From positions 12,950,320 to 13,014,319 of the forward strand of contig JAGTTD010000007.1 of assembly GCA_018398585.1 (NCBI GenBank): 64,000 bases of DNA, read 5' to 3'. Shown here piece after piece: positions 45,721 to 57,342 of this stretch. This DNA comes from Simmondsia chinensis (lineage: Eukaryota > Streptophyta > Magnoliopsida > Caryophyllales > Simmondsiaceae). A program made the translations under genes and the position numbers. Each line of letters begins with the position of its first letter. The first letter of the stretch is position 1. Under the pieces are notes generated by a model that ran no database searches, was not told where the DNA came from, and saw nothing but the letters and a program-made list of their open reading frames with translations.

Positions 45721-46575
45721 ATACAAGACACATAAATTGTTGTGTTTATCTAAAAATTCTTATGTTGAATGAGTCTTAAAAGCCTTTGGAATGCAAGATT
45801 GTAAACTTGGAGAATCACCTATTGCTAAAGGCGATAAACTTAACAAAGACCAATGCTCAAAGAATAGGATTGAGAGAAATTTCATAAAAAATGTACCTTA
45901 TTCCAATGTTGTGGGATGTTTGATTTATATACAAACTTGCACTAGGATAGATATTGCTTTTGCAATAAATATGCTTGGGAGATTTATTTCAAATCCATGG
46001 AGAAACTGGGTGGCAGCGAAAAAGGTTATGAGATACCTCCAAAAAACTAAAGATTTCACGTTGGTTTATAAAAATGTTGAAAATCTTGAAATAGTGGGAT
46101 ATTCAGATTTAGATTTTGCGGGTTGTCAAGATAGCATGAAGTCTACTTCAGGGCATATATTCACGTTAGCTGGTTGTACCGTGTCATGGAAGAGTGAAAA
46201 ACAGGGTTTAATTGCTAGTTCCACAATGGAAGCAGGATTTGTGGTATATTTTATGGCTGCATTACATGCAGTTTGGTTAAGAAACTTCCTTGCCAATTTG
46301 AAGATGGTTGATTTTATCTATAAGCCACTCAAAATTTTTTGTGATAACAATGCAGCAATGTTCTTTTCAAGAAATTACTAGAGGACAAGAGGTTTAAAAC
46401 ATGTTACCCTTAAATATCTTAGGGTTAAAGACATGGTAAGGGATGGTGATGTCATAATCAAGAAAATTAGTACAGAAACTATGCTTGCTGATCCCTTGAC
46501 AAAAGGATTGCAACATTGTAAAGCAACATACACAAAACATGGGTTTTTAGAATCTATCTATGTAATCAATTAGTG
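45721..46575 (+). pseudogene. Copia D RNase H region
   Basis: The open stretch 45791-46381 has NVPYSNVVGCLIYIQTCTRI, YLQKTKDFTLVYK, GYSDLDFAGCQDSMKSTSGH, a TLAGCTVSWKSEKQGLIASS block and FCDNNAAMFFSRN. A TAG at 46379 interrupts it. The frame then continues with RTRGLKHVTLKYLRVKDMV and MLADPLTKGLQHCKATYTKH to the end near 46572. The interval 46575-47297 is 3' untranslated sequence with no features I can name. Confidence 0.86.
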
Positions 46576-47297
46576 GGAGTCGATTGTACCTTAATGTACA
46601 AATACTTCTATGCAATTTGAATTCTGGATATGTGATACACACAATATTGTATTTGTACTTTTTAATTTTTATGGATATTATCTGTATGAGGGTCTTATTG
46701 TCTAATATTTTTGACACCAATTTTAGTGGGATGAGCTCATTATAAAATTCTTGTAATGCTTACTGAGTAAATATTTTTTTATGGATACATGATTACTTAG
46801 TAAAGCACAAGGATCTCTAAGGAGGAGATTAATTAAAGTTTGTCTAAAGACATGGTGTGCTTTCTATGAGGTGTGATTGCCTTGATTAGAAAGGGAATCT
46901 TTTCTAAGTGGTGTCAACATCATTGATTAAAAAAGTATAATAAATTTTACCGAAATTGTAAACTATTTAGAATACATGTTTATATTCCATGTTGATAGAG
47001 TTCCTAGTTTCTGTGATCATGGATAAGAGTTGTATCTTTTGAAAGATGTGATTATTGACATGGTTCAAATATTAGCAATTTCACTGGAAATTGATATGGA
47101 TGTACTTTGAGGCTTTTATTATTTTGGCTGTTATCTATATTTGGCCATGATCAAATTATTTTTGAAAACATTTATTTATGTAATTGTATTATCATTTAAA
47201 TTTATAATAAAATTCATTTAGAATAGAATTATTCTTCTACTTTTTAAAGGGGATTTAATATTTCTTAAATGTTTTTCTTTTGCAATCAATAACCTCC

Positions 47298-47308
47298 GAG
47301 TGGGAGAA
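47298..47308 (+). promoter_or_regulatory. Copia D polypurine tract
   Basis: GAGTGGGAGAA immediately before the 3' LTR, the expected plus-strand primer position. Confidence 0.75.
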
Positions 47309-47761
47309 TGTTAGAATTTTGGACTTAATCGATTGGGTTAGCCTGAAAAGATAATGACGAAAACCCGATTTATTATACTATAGATAGGCCTATATGTAAT
47401 TATGTGTTAGGCATTGTGACATGGACTTAGGGTGGATAAAAAGCCCATTTATAACATATGGGCTTGTGATAGGTAGGCTCATGTGTATATCTATATAAAG
47501 GGGACACCCCTCTCCCCATATTATTATACTAATCATCATTTTCTCCTAAATCAAGGGAATTACAAGAGAGTTTCTCTATCTTTTCTCTTTTCATGATTGG
47601 TGAATATTGTTGTAGGCGAGAGGAAGTGCTTCTCAGGCTTAATCGCCGATAGTACTTGGTGCATAACAAATATGGATGTAAATGGTACTTTCTAATTATA
47701 CTTATAACTGAGTTTAATTTGGTGTTAAGATATTTATCATGTTTCAAGTATTAATATTACA
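47309..47761 (+). repeat. Copia D 3' LTR
   Basis: 453 bp, from TGTTAGAATTTT to ATTACA. It holds the TATATAAA box at 47492-47499 and is uninterrupted. A diverged relative forms the LTR of copia H at 52983. Confidence 0.93.
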
Positions 47762-48075
47762 CGTTGGCCTTTTCGTTCGGATGGAGGAATGTGGTCATTG
47801 AGTCCGATTGTCCGCTCGCTGTTAATTTTATTTCTTGTGTTGTTCCCCCTTCATGGGATTGTAGTGCTGTAGTGGAGGAAATTGTTATTTTATCCTCATC
47901 AAGTTGTTTTGATATTTTTTAGTTTCATTGGGTCCCTAGATCTTGTAATCAGGTTGCCCATTATGTCGCTAGTAGCCATTTGGGCAATCATTGTTCTCAT
48001 GGTTGGTGGATGGATATTCCTTCACCACTTGTTTCCCTTGTAAACAATGATTTATCAGTAATATAATCGTGTCCA
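47762..48075 (+). pseudogene. LINE J RNase H end, after copia D
   Basis: It starts with the 5-bp duplicate CGTTG (CATTG at the left side), then VVIESDCP, HWVPRSCNQVAHYVASSHLG (the conserved RNase H end block of plant L1 LINEs) and VSLVNNDLSV. There is at least one stop (TAG near 47918). The 3' end of the LINE is placed near 48075 by loss of similarity only. Confidence 0.78.
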
Positions 48076-51000
48076 CGGGCTTCTTTGTGTTCAAAACAAG
48101 TTGATTGTAAAGATTTAGAAATAATAGTAAACTGCAATAAGAAGAGAAAAGGAAACAAAAAATCATTTTGAAAGAACCTTTTTTTTTTTATTTATCAACA
48201 AGAGGCAATTTTGTAAGAAACTATAAATTGGAGTAAGAGAAGTCTACGTGTTAATTTGGTCATGTTGTGAAAAATAAATTTTTTTTAAAAGTACTTTTGA
48301 AAAAAGATACTTTTATTTGGGTTACTTCTACAAGTTTTTATTTTTTTTATTTTTAATTCTACCATGTTTTAATCATTATTTTCCTTTGTTTTTTTTACTT
48401 AAAGTAGAAAAATAACTTGTTGGTAATCACTTTTTTATTTTAGACTAAGGGCTTTTGACATTGATGTGACAAACTACTTTTTTTCAAAAGTATTTTTTTT
48501 GTAAAAGCACTTCTATAAAAGTATTGTTTCAAAGAAACAATTCGTGTTTGACCCAATTAGTAAAGAAGCACTTCTGACATTAGTATGAGTGTTTGGCAAA
48601 TGCCTAAGAAAAGTGCTTTTTATATCAAATTTCTAGAAATGATATAAACATAAGTCTTTTATAGTTGAGAAAAACCGAAAAATCTTTTCAAATATTTAAT
48701 ATTTTTTGTCAAATATTTTAAAAACATTTTCACTGTTTAAGTACTTTTTAAATGTATAAAATACATTTTAAATATTTTTGAATATCTTTAAAATGATTTT
48801 TGATATTTTAGAAATAGTTTTTCAATGTTTTTAAATCATTTACAATATTTTAATTTTTTCCTTAAAAGTTCAAAATATTTTTCAAATGTTTAAAATATAT
48901 TTTTAAATACTATAACTATATTATTAAATATTAAATATGTGAAATATTTTTAAAATATATAAAGTTTTTTGAATGATTTTTAAATATTTAAAATGTTTTT
49001 AAAAATATTATTAATGTTTGGAGTACATAGAAAGTATGTGAATAAATGTCGGGGTAACTAAACCCAGTTTTCTCAATGGTTTAGTTTTGGTTTTGCTTTT
49101 GGTCAAAAGAAAAAGCATCAATTATCTGCTTCTTCTTAAAAGTAGAAAAGCAACTTTTTTTTAAATAAAAAAAAAAGCTGTTTCATGTTTTTCAAACATA
49201 TGCCAAATCTCAAAAATTCGCTTATTTCAAAAGAAAATATTTTTTTACCCCTCCAAAATAAACACTCTCAAACAAGCGCTAAACATAAATCCTAAAGAAA
49301 ATAATTTTTTCAAAAAAAAAAAATTGTTTTCAGAAAATAGCCTTAAACCAAACGTGGCATAATTATCAACTTTGGTATTAAGGCTCATTAAGTCTAATAT
49401 GACTCAAACAAGATATGACATATTTCAATTTGACTAAGCAGAAAACTACTTGCAATTCATAGTAAGCAAACTAAAAAGTATATTTCTTTTTACATTGATA
49501 ATGCCAACCGGGTTGGGGGGCGGGGGGGGGGGGGGGGTGTGGTGTGTGGGGGAACTAACAACAATTTAAGCTATTAATCACAAGAATCTTGCTATATACT
49601 GTTTTGCCAAAAAAAGATATGAAAAAAAAAAATATATATATATATATACATTACTTTTATCACAAGTCACTATATTTTGTCTATTTCTTCATTTTTCTTT
49701 CTACTATTAATTATATAAGTTTAGGTTCCATGTGTAATTTTATGTTGCATTAATTTATTACTAGAGTCAAATTTGGAATAAAGTTGGTAATATAATTTTT
49801 AATTGTCGGATCATGGGGTTAAATTGGGTAAATGGGCGGCTTTATATTGCGCTATCACTTGCATCGGACATGATCGCACCACCAAAAAATTAATTACTTG
49901 TGTTTGCTTTATTTTGCTTGTAATTAAGTGTGATGTGGTCCCCATAAAATGATAACAAAATAGATATGCAAACGGGACTCAACGAGATTATGGAGTGAGC
50001 CTAAATTCTAACTGCACGTCTTTGACCTCAACCACTCACTGTTTTCAGAGAAAAGATTGGGATATTTTGGTATATCTAACTTTGGTTATACCATGAGTTC
50101 AGCTTATACTTCAATTAAGAAGACTTGGTTAAATATTTTTGTAGATTTATATACATAAATTGACAGAAAAATAAAGGGTTATGGACCTAACTCAAGTGGT
50201 AGTTATAGTAACGGAGCAGGGCCCATAGACACCTTTTCCCGTACTCTTAAAAGTCAAGAACTTGGGCGGAGACAAATCCGAGAGCGCATTAGTCCACTTA
50301 CAAGCCCAATTTAATCAGGTTTTTAAGCCTCCCGCCCTTGACTTATAATAACTCAAATGAGTTTAGGTCTAACAAGACTAACATGGAGCAAACTGTATTC
50401 AGGTCACTAGAGTAGGACCAACGCAATCAAGGTCAAGCATTGGCTGTCAAAGTCCTAATCAATTGTGCGAACCTAAGTTCACTAGAGTTATCAAGCAGTG
50501 GCATTAGTGTTAAGACCATCGTAATCAAGGTCAAGCCTTGGCCATCAAATCCTTCAATTAAAGCCTCAATTCTCAACTTGTTGAAATTTGGGAATAGATT
50601 ACAACAGGAAACTCGAAAGATTGTATTACTGAAGAAGCAAATACAACAAGTTGTTCTACGCTAAGCTAAGCTATGCTAAGTTACGCTACTCTTGAAAAAA
50701 GAGCACAAGCGTGCTATAAAGAAAACTTGATGAAGTTTTGTGTTGAGTATTTGTGTTTGAACTACAACAACATTCTTTAATTATAGATAAACTAAATAAT
50801 AGCTGCTCCCCGATTCCACAACATTTTCTCTCTATGTTAAGCCATTGAACTTCTTATTGCGCGTGAATGATCAATCAGCGTATCCATGATTCAGTTTCAG
50901 AGGAAATTTCTTGAAGCCCACGTCCAAATTTCTAGCTGAAGTCAACCCTAGAAGCCCCACATTCTCTTGGATTAAGTTTTGTGCCCAAGCATCTGAAATT

Positions 51001-51383
51001 GCACTCCAATTAACTATCTCCAGCTTGGAAACCGTCTTATAGTCTTCTTGGCAGCCCCTTAAGCTCGAGCTCCCATATCTTTCAACCATCTTGAGCCTCG
51101 AGCGATTGATACCCTTGTTAGGGTGATAAACTTCTTAGGCTGCTGGGCTTGATACACTGTTACTTCAGCACCTAAAGGCCTATTTCTTGACGAGGAGGAT
51201 CTCACGTGTTAAGCACGTGACACTTTGCCCAAACCGACCGTCATCCCAGCTCCCTCGAATTTAGGGTGTAAATAATTAGTTTTACCATTAGACTAAAGTA
51301 GCATAACATAAATTGTATATTAGTTAAAATAAAACAGGAAATAAACTACAATAATAAATAAAGTACAAAGACATTCAAACTAA
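48076..51383. other. Intergenic, low-complexity AT-rich DNA
   Basis: No gene is supported. It includes a degenerate AT tandem region (48655-49015), a G-rich tract (49514-49552, with 16 consecutive G at 49522-49537), a TA run (49632-49650), and an imperfect direct duplication with GCAATCAAGGTCAAGCATTG at 50421 and a similar copy at 50529. A minus-strand open stretch at 50871-51089 has no recognisable domain. Confidence 0.5.
48655..49015. repeat. Degenerate AT-rich tandem region
   Basis: Repeated variants of TTTTAAATATTTAAAATG at intervals of about 18-22 bp over some 360 bp, with very low GC content. Confidence 0.6.
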
Positions 51384-51665
51384 GGCTTTGTTTGGCAAGC
51401 AATTTTTCATGGCTCTTTTTCTTTTTTCTTTTTTTTGTGTGTTTATAGCTTTTAACTTTTTGAATACTGAAACATCTAATAGTAATATTTGGTAAAAAAA
51501 TTTGTTGTTACTGTTTCTCATAGCGTATAGCTTTTAGCTTTTCAAACTCTATATAGTCAAATTCTATTTATCATTTTACAATAATTCACCAATTTCAACA
51601 TCTAATTTTTCCAAACATGTTACTCATCAGCTAATAGTTAACAGCTAATTAATCACCTAACAACT
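51384..51665. mobile_element. Truncated Tourist-like MITE
   Basis: It begins TAA-GGCTTTGTTTGGCAAG and follows the left and right flanks of the element at 562-1519, including the CATCAGCTAATAGTTAACAGC region. The last 50 bp or so, with the 3' TIR, are missing: similarity stops at CCTAACAACTG near 51665. It lacks the retroposed insert of the first copy. Confidence 0.65.
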
Positions 51666-52439
51666 GATGCAGCGTGTAGATGGAAAATTGGGAAATGAAA
51701 GGTTCAACAATATTCCTTTAAATTCTTATTGCGAAAACAATTAAGAACAAATGGGGAAGAGGTCTAACTAAATTCTCACAAAATGAGAATTGGAAAGAAC
51801 ATATAAAAGGGAATAAATATTCGAACACATGAATCAATTAAAATCCTAAGTCTTCCACTTGCTTAAATAGAGGAGCTAATCCATCTAAACTAAAAGACTT
51901 AAAAATTAAAAGATAAATACAAAAACAACTAGTAATTATCTCCTAATATAATATGGAGTATCATATTCCTAGATAAACTCCTCAAGCAGCGTTTCCATGG
52001 AGCTCGCTAACCAGGGACGTCTCGCCTGTGGCCATCATGCCAAGTTGTCTGCCAATTATAACTAAGCTGCCTCATGAACCCACCAAGACCTCTTCGACCT
52101 GAAACCTGCCAAAGGCTAGGGCGTGGCTGCATCATTCTCTCGAGGTTGGAGAGAATATGTCCTCAAATTCGCCAATAGATCATTTGGGTCATGTTTGCCA
52201 AGATATGTTGCCGCATGCCTATCTCCCATCTAGCCAAAGTTCGATTTTCCAAGTTTGCTTCGATAAGATCTGTTGATCAGGCTTGCTATAATGCATAATG
52301 TAACATGTCCAGCCAAAGGAGGACTGCACCATCTCCCTTGCTTGGAAAGAATTCACCTGTTGGTTAACAAGACCTAGTATTGGCATAAGGTATTTGATAG
52401 ATGTTGGACAAGGGTGCCAGCAATCTTCTCTCCACCCCT
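51666..52439. other. Spacer, no gene recognised
   Basis: Mixed-composition sequence downstream (in minus sense) of the gypsy RT fossil. Open stretches such as 52219-52449 on the minus strand have no motif I recognise and may be decayed retroelement. Confidence 0.4.
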
Positions 52440-52690
52440 GCTTCACCATCTACCTGTGGAACAAAAAACCGAAAACATGCCATGGACCTATTGATGGATT
52501 TGCCGTCAACATACACCAGCCAAATTCCACTCTTCTCTAGCATAAAGAAGGTTGGAACCACCTGAGGGATCAAGTTCTCCCGAGTAGCTCTCCTGGTGAA
52601 AAGCATCTCGACTAAGCATCTAAGCTCTGCATACTCAGGACTCATCCAGTAAAGTAGCGTTCTAGGTAAGGCAGTCTCTGTTGCTAAACC
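52440..52690 (-). pseudogene. Ty3/gypsy reverse transcriptase fossil
   Basis: The minus-strand peptide follows the start of a gypsy RT: TLLYWMSPEYAELRCLVEML, then RATRENLIPQVVPTFFMLEK, then WLVYVDGKSINR, where gypsy RTs have AYRMSPEE.AELRRQVEELL, IRESLSPCAVPVLLVPKK and WRMCVDSRAIN. The match ends soon after FRFFVPQ and the catalytic YxDD part is not found. No LTRs could be linked to it. Confidence 0.65.
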
Positions 52691-52982
52691 TATCCGGTAC
52701 AACACAAAAATACACATAGATCAAACCATAATAGACATGCAATAGCTGGAAATATAATGTGAATGGGGCATAAAACATATAAAAATAATTTTAATTTTCT
52801 CCTTTTCTTTATCTAGTTTTTATTTTTACAGATATTAATTTTGAGGTAATAAAGATCCGCTATATTTTGCTACTACTGGGATTTAGACCCTAGTGGTGTC
52901 TTTGGCCTCCGATGATCATTAATACCAGAGCAAGCCTTGGATGTATATGAATGATCTAATAACAAACCCACCACATACCTTA

Positions 52983-53451
52983 TGTTAGAATTGCTTCTAT
53001 ATCAAGAGTGATTGTTTTCTACTATTCAAACCTTAAACCCCTCAATCAAATAAGCACTAATTGATCAGTTTCAGCTTGAGAAGATAATGATGAAAGTCCG
53101 GTCCATTAAGATATAAATTAGCCCTGAAATTGTTATGGGCCCATAGTGACATCTGACCTTGGGATGGATTATGAAGTTTAAGTAGGATACATCAGCATGT
53201 GATGAGTAGGCCCAAATATTTTCCTATAAAAGAGACTACACCTTCCCTACAATGATAATTAACCATTAATATTCATCTTTTCCCTGTTGTTCTGTATATT
53301 GTGGGTGAAAGGGCGTGCTTCATAGCCTTAATCACCAGTATTACTTAGTACATCTACAATCATGGAAAAAATGGTTTGATTTGATCACTTCTACCTTGTT
53401 AATTGGGTAATATAGTCTCTATTATATTCAATGAATTAAATTCTATATACA
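52983..53451 (+). repeat. Copia H 5' LTR
   Basis: It starts TGTTAGAATTGC and matches the copia D LTR in scattered blocks: AGAAGATAATGATGAAA, GTGATGAGTAGGCCCA, CCTATAAAAGAGA (TATA region) and the GGGTGAAAGGGCGTGCTTC block. The end at 53451 (ATACA) is set by alignment with copia D. Confidence 0.72.
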
Positions 53452-53604
53452 ATAATCGAGCCACCGTGAATAGAGAGTATTACTAGAATTTTCCATAATT
53501 ATTAACTGACATCAATTTGAAATTTTCGTGTTTGAAAAACCATATATACAATCATATGTCACTGCTTAACAACAATATAAGAAACATTGAGACGATGCCA
53601 AAAA

Positions 53605-53718
53605 GAAAATCCTTATTTTAGGTGGTTGTTGAAACACCGATAGTGAGGCAATGCCAAAGAGAAAAATTCATATTTTAGGTGTCTGTTTGAAAACAGGCAA
53701 TGAGGCAATGTCAAAGAG
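53605..53718 (+). repeat. Leader tandem repeat of copia H (2 units)
   Basis: Units 53605-53660 and 53661-53718, each with GAAAA.TC.TATTTTAGGTG and GAGGCAATG.CAAAGAG, correspond to the three-unit array in copia D at 37849-38019. Confidence 0.8.
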
Positions 53719-53928
53719 TATTTAAGACAATACCATATTAAAAGTTGTTATAATTATTACAATACTAAATGGTATTTTTAATGTTAAGTAATGATAAACA
53801 AAGCCAAGAAAATTTCATTCTAATCCTCACAGATGAAAGGCAAACAAGATGTTATTAAAAAAAAAAAATAAGAAAAGGAAAAAAAAAAAAAAAAACATTC
53901 CATCAGCCGTGAGTTGTGTTTTCATTAA

Positions 53929-55180
53929 GGCTCTGTTTAAACATAGAATCTAGGAATTAAAATTTTTTTGCTAAGGTTTTCCTAGAAAATTTAAAATTGA
54001 TTGGAGTTTTCTGTTGTTTGTTTCAAAGGAAAACTTAATTCCGTATTGTGATATTTTCTTGTTTTAAAGAAAATATTTTCACCAATCATTTCACTACTTC
54101 TAAGACAATATAAGTAGCAATACAATATATATGAGAAGTAATAAAAAAACTAAATGTGTTATTTACACCAAAAGTTCCTAGACTTCTCTCATTGTGTTCA
54201 TTTAGTTCTTGTACTTTTAATTGTATCAATATGGTCTATTGACAATTTATATTGTGTCAATTAAGTCCTTTGGTCCAACTTACGTTAAGCTGCTGATGTA
54301 ATTTTTAGCACAATAACATTAGATACAAGTAATCTACCACAGATTCATCCATTGACTCAATTTAACTCAATCCATAGCCTAATCATTGGAATTTTCATTA
54401 ATATATACAATGAACTACCCTATGATAAGAAATTTTATCACCTAGTATACACTGTATTAGAATGTACTGAATTTTAGCTAATTTCTACAAAAAAACTAAT
54501 GCGATATAGACTATGACCATATTACAAAAAAAATTTTCGCATTTTGACAAAATTTAAATATATATTACAAAAATAATGCGTTCTGTTAGCATTCAAAAGA
54601 AATTAACACATTATGATAGAGGACACATATAATGTTGAACTCATGTTTAATGTTAACAATTTTCATTTATAAGCTACCAAATTTTGGCAAAAGATACATG
54701 ATTCATAAAGCTATTAAGCTTCAGGGTACTTGAATGATAAAATTTTTAAACTTTGGGATACATCATTGTGTATTTATTAAAACATCATGTACCTTTGTAA
54801 TAAATGCTAAAATCTTGGGGCACCTTGATAACTTCTCCATATAATATTATATAGCAATTCATATTGATTGAAATTGTTCTGCTCAAACAATGACAAAGTA
54901 ACATCTAAGTTACATTTAATTATTTAGTTCACTTCGTGTATGATGTTGTGACGTTAAATGTCTATGGTCCAGTTTAGTTCATTTTGATCCGAACTGGATT
55001 GCATGATGATTACCGGGAAAGTTTTTTGTGCCACTTATAATCATGACTTCTCCTATTTTTGAAGGTAAGTCATTTTCCATCAAATAGGTAGAAGCTTTTT
55101 TCGACACCAAATGCTTAACAAATAGGAAAACAAGAAAAGTAATGCCTAAAATATACTTTTCCCTCTAAATAAATGGAGCC
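53929..55180. mobile_element. Harbinger/Tourist-like insertion in copia H leader
   Basis: The left end is GGCTCTGTTTAAA and the right end is the complement of GGCTCCATTTATT, with TAA on both sides (53926-53928 and 55181-55183). The TIR match is imperfect (about 9 of 13). The interior of 1.25 kb is AT-rich and non-coding. It interrupts the leader of copia H, consistent with an insertion. Confidence 0.6.
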
Positions 55181-55588
55181 TAAGTAATTATTAGTTACTC
55201 AATATTGAGTGATATTTCGTAATTAAGTAATGATTAAAATAAATATTCTAACATTATGGATTCAAACCAGCCCATCGCCAGTTATTTCGACAATAGGGCA
55301 ATGAATGTGGACTAATTGATCTTTTTATCCAAAGAAAAAATTGTAATGAATTGCCTTGGATTCTCTTTGATGCATAAGAGAAACGGTTGCATTGTCCGCT
55401 CAAAGAAAAATTTAATGATTGTCTTTGACTCGTATGTTCATTGTAATAAATTTATATGGTAGTCATTGCTTTTTTTTTTCCCCTCCCTATAGTTCTATGG
55501 TTTCTTTGTTTCCTTTAATTTTCGATTATAAACCATTTGGCTAATCAATAAATTCCATTGAAACATGAAAACTTACTATTTACAGAAA

Positions 55589-56260
55589 TTGGAAATAGGA
55601 TGTGGACATAGTCCTAGGATTGATGGATTTGAATATAGCACTAATTGAAAAAAGTCCCGCTGACCTTACCCTCAAATGTACGCATGAGGAGAAAATTAAA
55701 TATAAAAAATGGGTTAAGGCTAATAAGTTAAGTCTCATGAATATGAAAAGCTCTGTGTCTAATAATCTCCTTGGTGCAATTAAAAATGATGATAATGCTA
55801 AATAATTCTTTGATGGCATAGGAAAGAAATGCCTAGAGTTTGACAAAGCAAAAATTGGAGAGTTGATTGAAAAACTTACTACCATAATTGTTTAGCATCA
55901 TGAAATAGTTAACATTCCTTCGAAACTCAACAAGTTGGGAGTTACCATAATGAATGATTTTCTTGTTTCCCACACCCTCAAATCTCTTCCAGAACATTTT
56001 AGTTAATTGACTTATCTCTAAGTCTGTTGAAGAGGAATAAAGACTCCATTGTGAGAAGGATAGAAATAATATGAATCTTGTTAATTTTTCAAAACATGGT
56101 AAAACAAAATCTCACTACAGATATAGCAAGAAATATTGTCAAAATTAAAAGCGAGGTGGTTACATGGGCATTTTTACAAGCTTGGTGGTACTCATGTTCA
56201 ATCTTAAGATATTGTCAGTTCTTGTAGTAGAATTAAGAAGAAACTCAAGAGCTGGAATTG
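55589..56260 (+). pseudogene. Copia H gag
   Basis: The text parallels copia D gag: KWVKANKLSLMNMKSSVSNN, a LGAIKNDDNAK block, then after stops FDGIGKKCLEFDKAKIGELI and NIPSKLNKLGVTIMNDFLVS. The TAA at 55803 and later frame changes break it. The zinc-knuckle region near 56110-56200 is degenerate. Confidence 0.78.
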
Positions 56261-56344
56261 TTTGGGTGGGGGGGATAAAAATGAGGTAACTCCTTTGTAT
56301 TTGTTTGCTTTGAAGCGAGTCTTGGGGATCTTCCTTTCAATTTT

Positions 56345-57340
56345 TTTTGTAGTTGGATAATGGTGCATCTATTCAAGTTGCCAATAATTTGCAAGCCTTT
56401 TTTAATAAGCAGATGCAAAATCAGAATAAGGTCAATATTTATGTTGGGCAATGGACTATAGGTGTGGTTAAGTTGTACTTTAAGGGTGGTGATTGTACAT
56501 ATTTGAAAAATACTACTTTTGTACCATCCTTAAGTGGAGCTTAGTTTCTTTCAGACTTTGAGATAAGTATGGTTATTGGTTTGAATTTGAAAGTGATGCT
56601 AAACTAATTTATAATTCTTGTGTTATTGGTGATGGTTTTTTAAGTGATGGTTTATATTGTTTAAATTGCAACTTTTTGAAAACTTTTATTAATGAATGTT
56701 GAGGGTATTGCCTACAAACGATCCACTACTGATAAGAAATCTGATGTTTTATGGAATAGGGGTCTTGGTCACATTTCTAAAGAAAGAATTGAAAGACTTA
56801 TAAAAGATAGAATTTCATTACAACAAAATATTGAAGGTTTTGAGACTTGCACTGATTATATTAAAGGAAAAATGAGCAAGACAAAAACGAAATGTTAAAA
56901 TCGCAGGTCTAATCTTTTAGAAATCATTCACATTGATATAAATGGAGCGTCTGTACCATCCATAAATGGGCATAAGTAGTTTACATCTTTCATTGTTGAC
57001 TTTTATTCACATGTGTATGTGTAGCAAAAAGGAGTCAGGCCTTTAAAACTATTACCTAAATTCTTAACAGGATTCCTTCTAAATCTATTACCAAAGCTCC
57101 TTTTGAACTTTAGGGATATAAAACGTAGTTTGAACCATTTCCATATATGGGATTATCTAGCTAAAGTTAAAATTTACAATCTTATTGAAAAGAAAATTGA
57201 CCCCAGAACTATGAGTTGTTACTTCATTGGATACCCATACCATTCTAAGGACTGTAGGTTTTCTATCCTCGACGTGGCACTAAAATTATTGAATCCATTA
57301 CTACTAGATTCCTTGAATATGTTGTGTGTGATTATGACTG
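56345..57340 (+). pseudogene. Copia H protease to integrase, with core deletion
   Basis: LDNGASIQVANNLQAF (from about 56353) is the protease start, with the catalytic DSG changed to DNG. The pre-integrase part 56692-56898 has VLWNRGLGHISKERIERLIK and FETCTDYIKGKMSKTK. The integrase begins FTSFIVDFYSHVYV but jumps near 57030 to the post-core GLKTIT-like text, followed by HFHIWDYLAKVKIYNLIEKK and DPRTMSCYFIGYPYHSKD. The catalytic core is thus missing. The text stops at the CACTA end. Confidence 0.78.
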
Positions 57341-57342
57341 CT

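Larger units (their letters stand above)
29010..47761 (+). mobile_element. Copia D, complete but three times interrupted
   Basis: Plus-strand Ty1/copia element inserted in LINE J, with target duplications CATTG (29005-29009) and CGTTG (47762-47766), one transition apart. LTRs are 453 bp each once hAT E is removed from the left one. The primer site (37705-37716) and polypurine tract (47298-47308) are in place. Internally it holds hAT F in the leader and a truncated RTE LINE between gag and protease. Without the inserts the element would be about 6.8 kb. Gag to RNase H are all present but carry stops and catalytic substitutions. Confidence 0.93.
25135..48075 (+). mobile_element. LINE J, L1-type, split by copia D
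   Basis: A plant L1-type LINE. Its endonuclease, RT and zinc-finger region lie at 25135-29009, and the end of its RNase H at 47762 to about 48066, with the whole of copia D in between. Across the junction the RNase H frame reads on when copia D and one 5-bp duplicate are removed (VACSL then AFSFGW). ORF1 is absent, so it is 5'-truncated near the start of the endonuclease. Multiple stops and frameshifts show it is the oldest member of this stack. Confidence 0.85.
52983..57342 (+). mobile_element. Copia H, relative of D, cut by CACTA I
   Basis: It has a diverged 5' LTR (52983-53451), a leader with tandem repeats, gag, protease, pre-integrase and a shortened integrase, all in the same order as copia D and with clear similarity to it. 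It stops at 57342, where the CACTA transposon begins. RT, RNase H and the 3' LTR are not in the window and may lie beyond the CACTA. A Harbinger-like element (53929-55180) sits in the leader. Confidence 0.82.

Noticed and set aside
48580..49360. Possible MITE between GTGTTTGGCAAATGCC and CCAAACGTGGCA
   Set aside because: The end sequences pair only weakly and no target duplication is seen; the interior is low-complexity.
50175..50400. Possible tRNA-derived SINE (ACTCAAGTGGTAGTTAT resembles a box A)
   Set aside because: No convincing box B at the right spacing, no tail and no flanking duplication.
50871..51089. Minus-strand 72-codon open frame as a host gene exon
   Set aside because: No recognisable domain, no adjoining exons with splice-like borders; probably a chance frame or old repeat.
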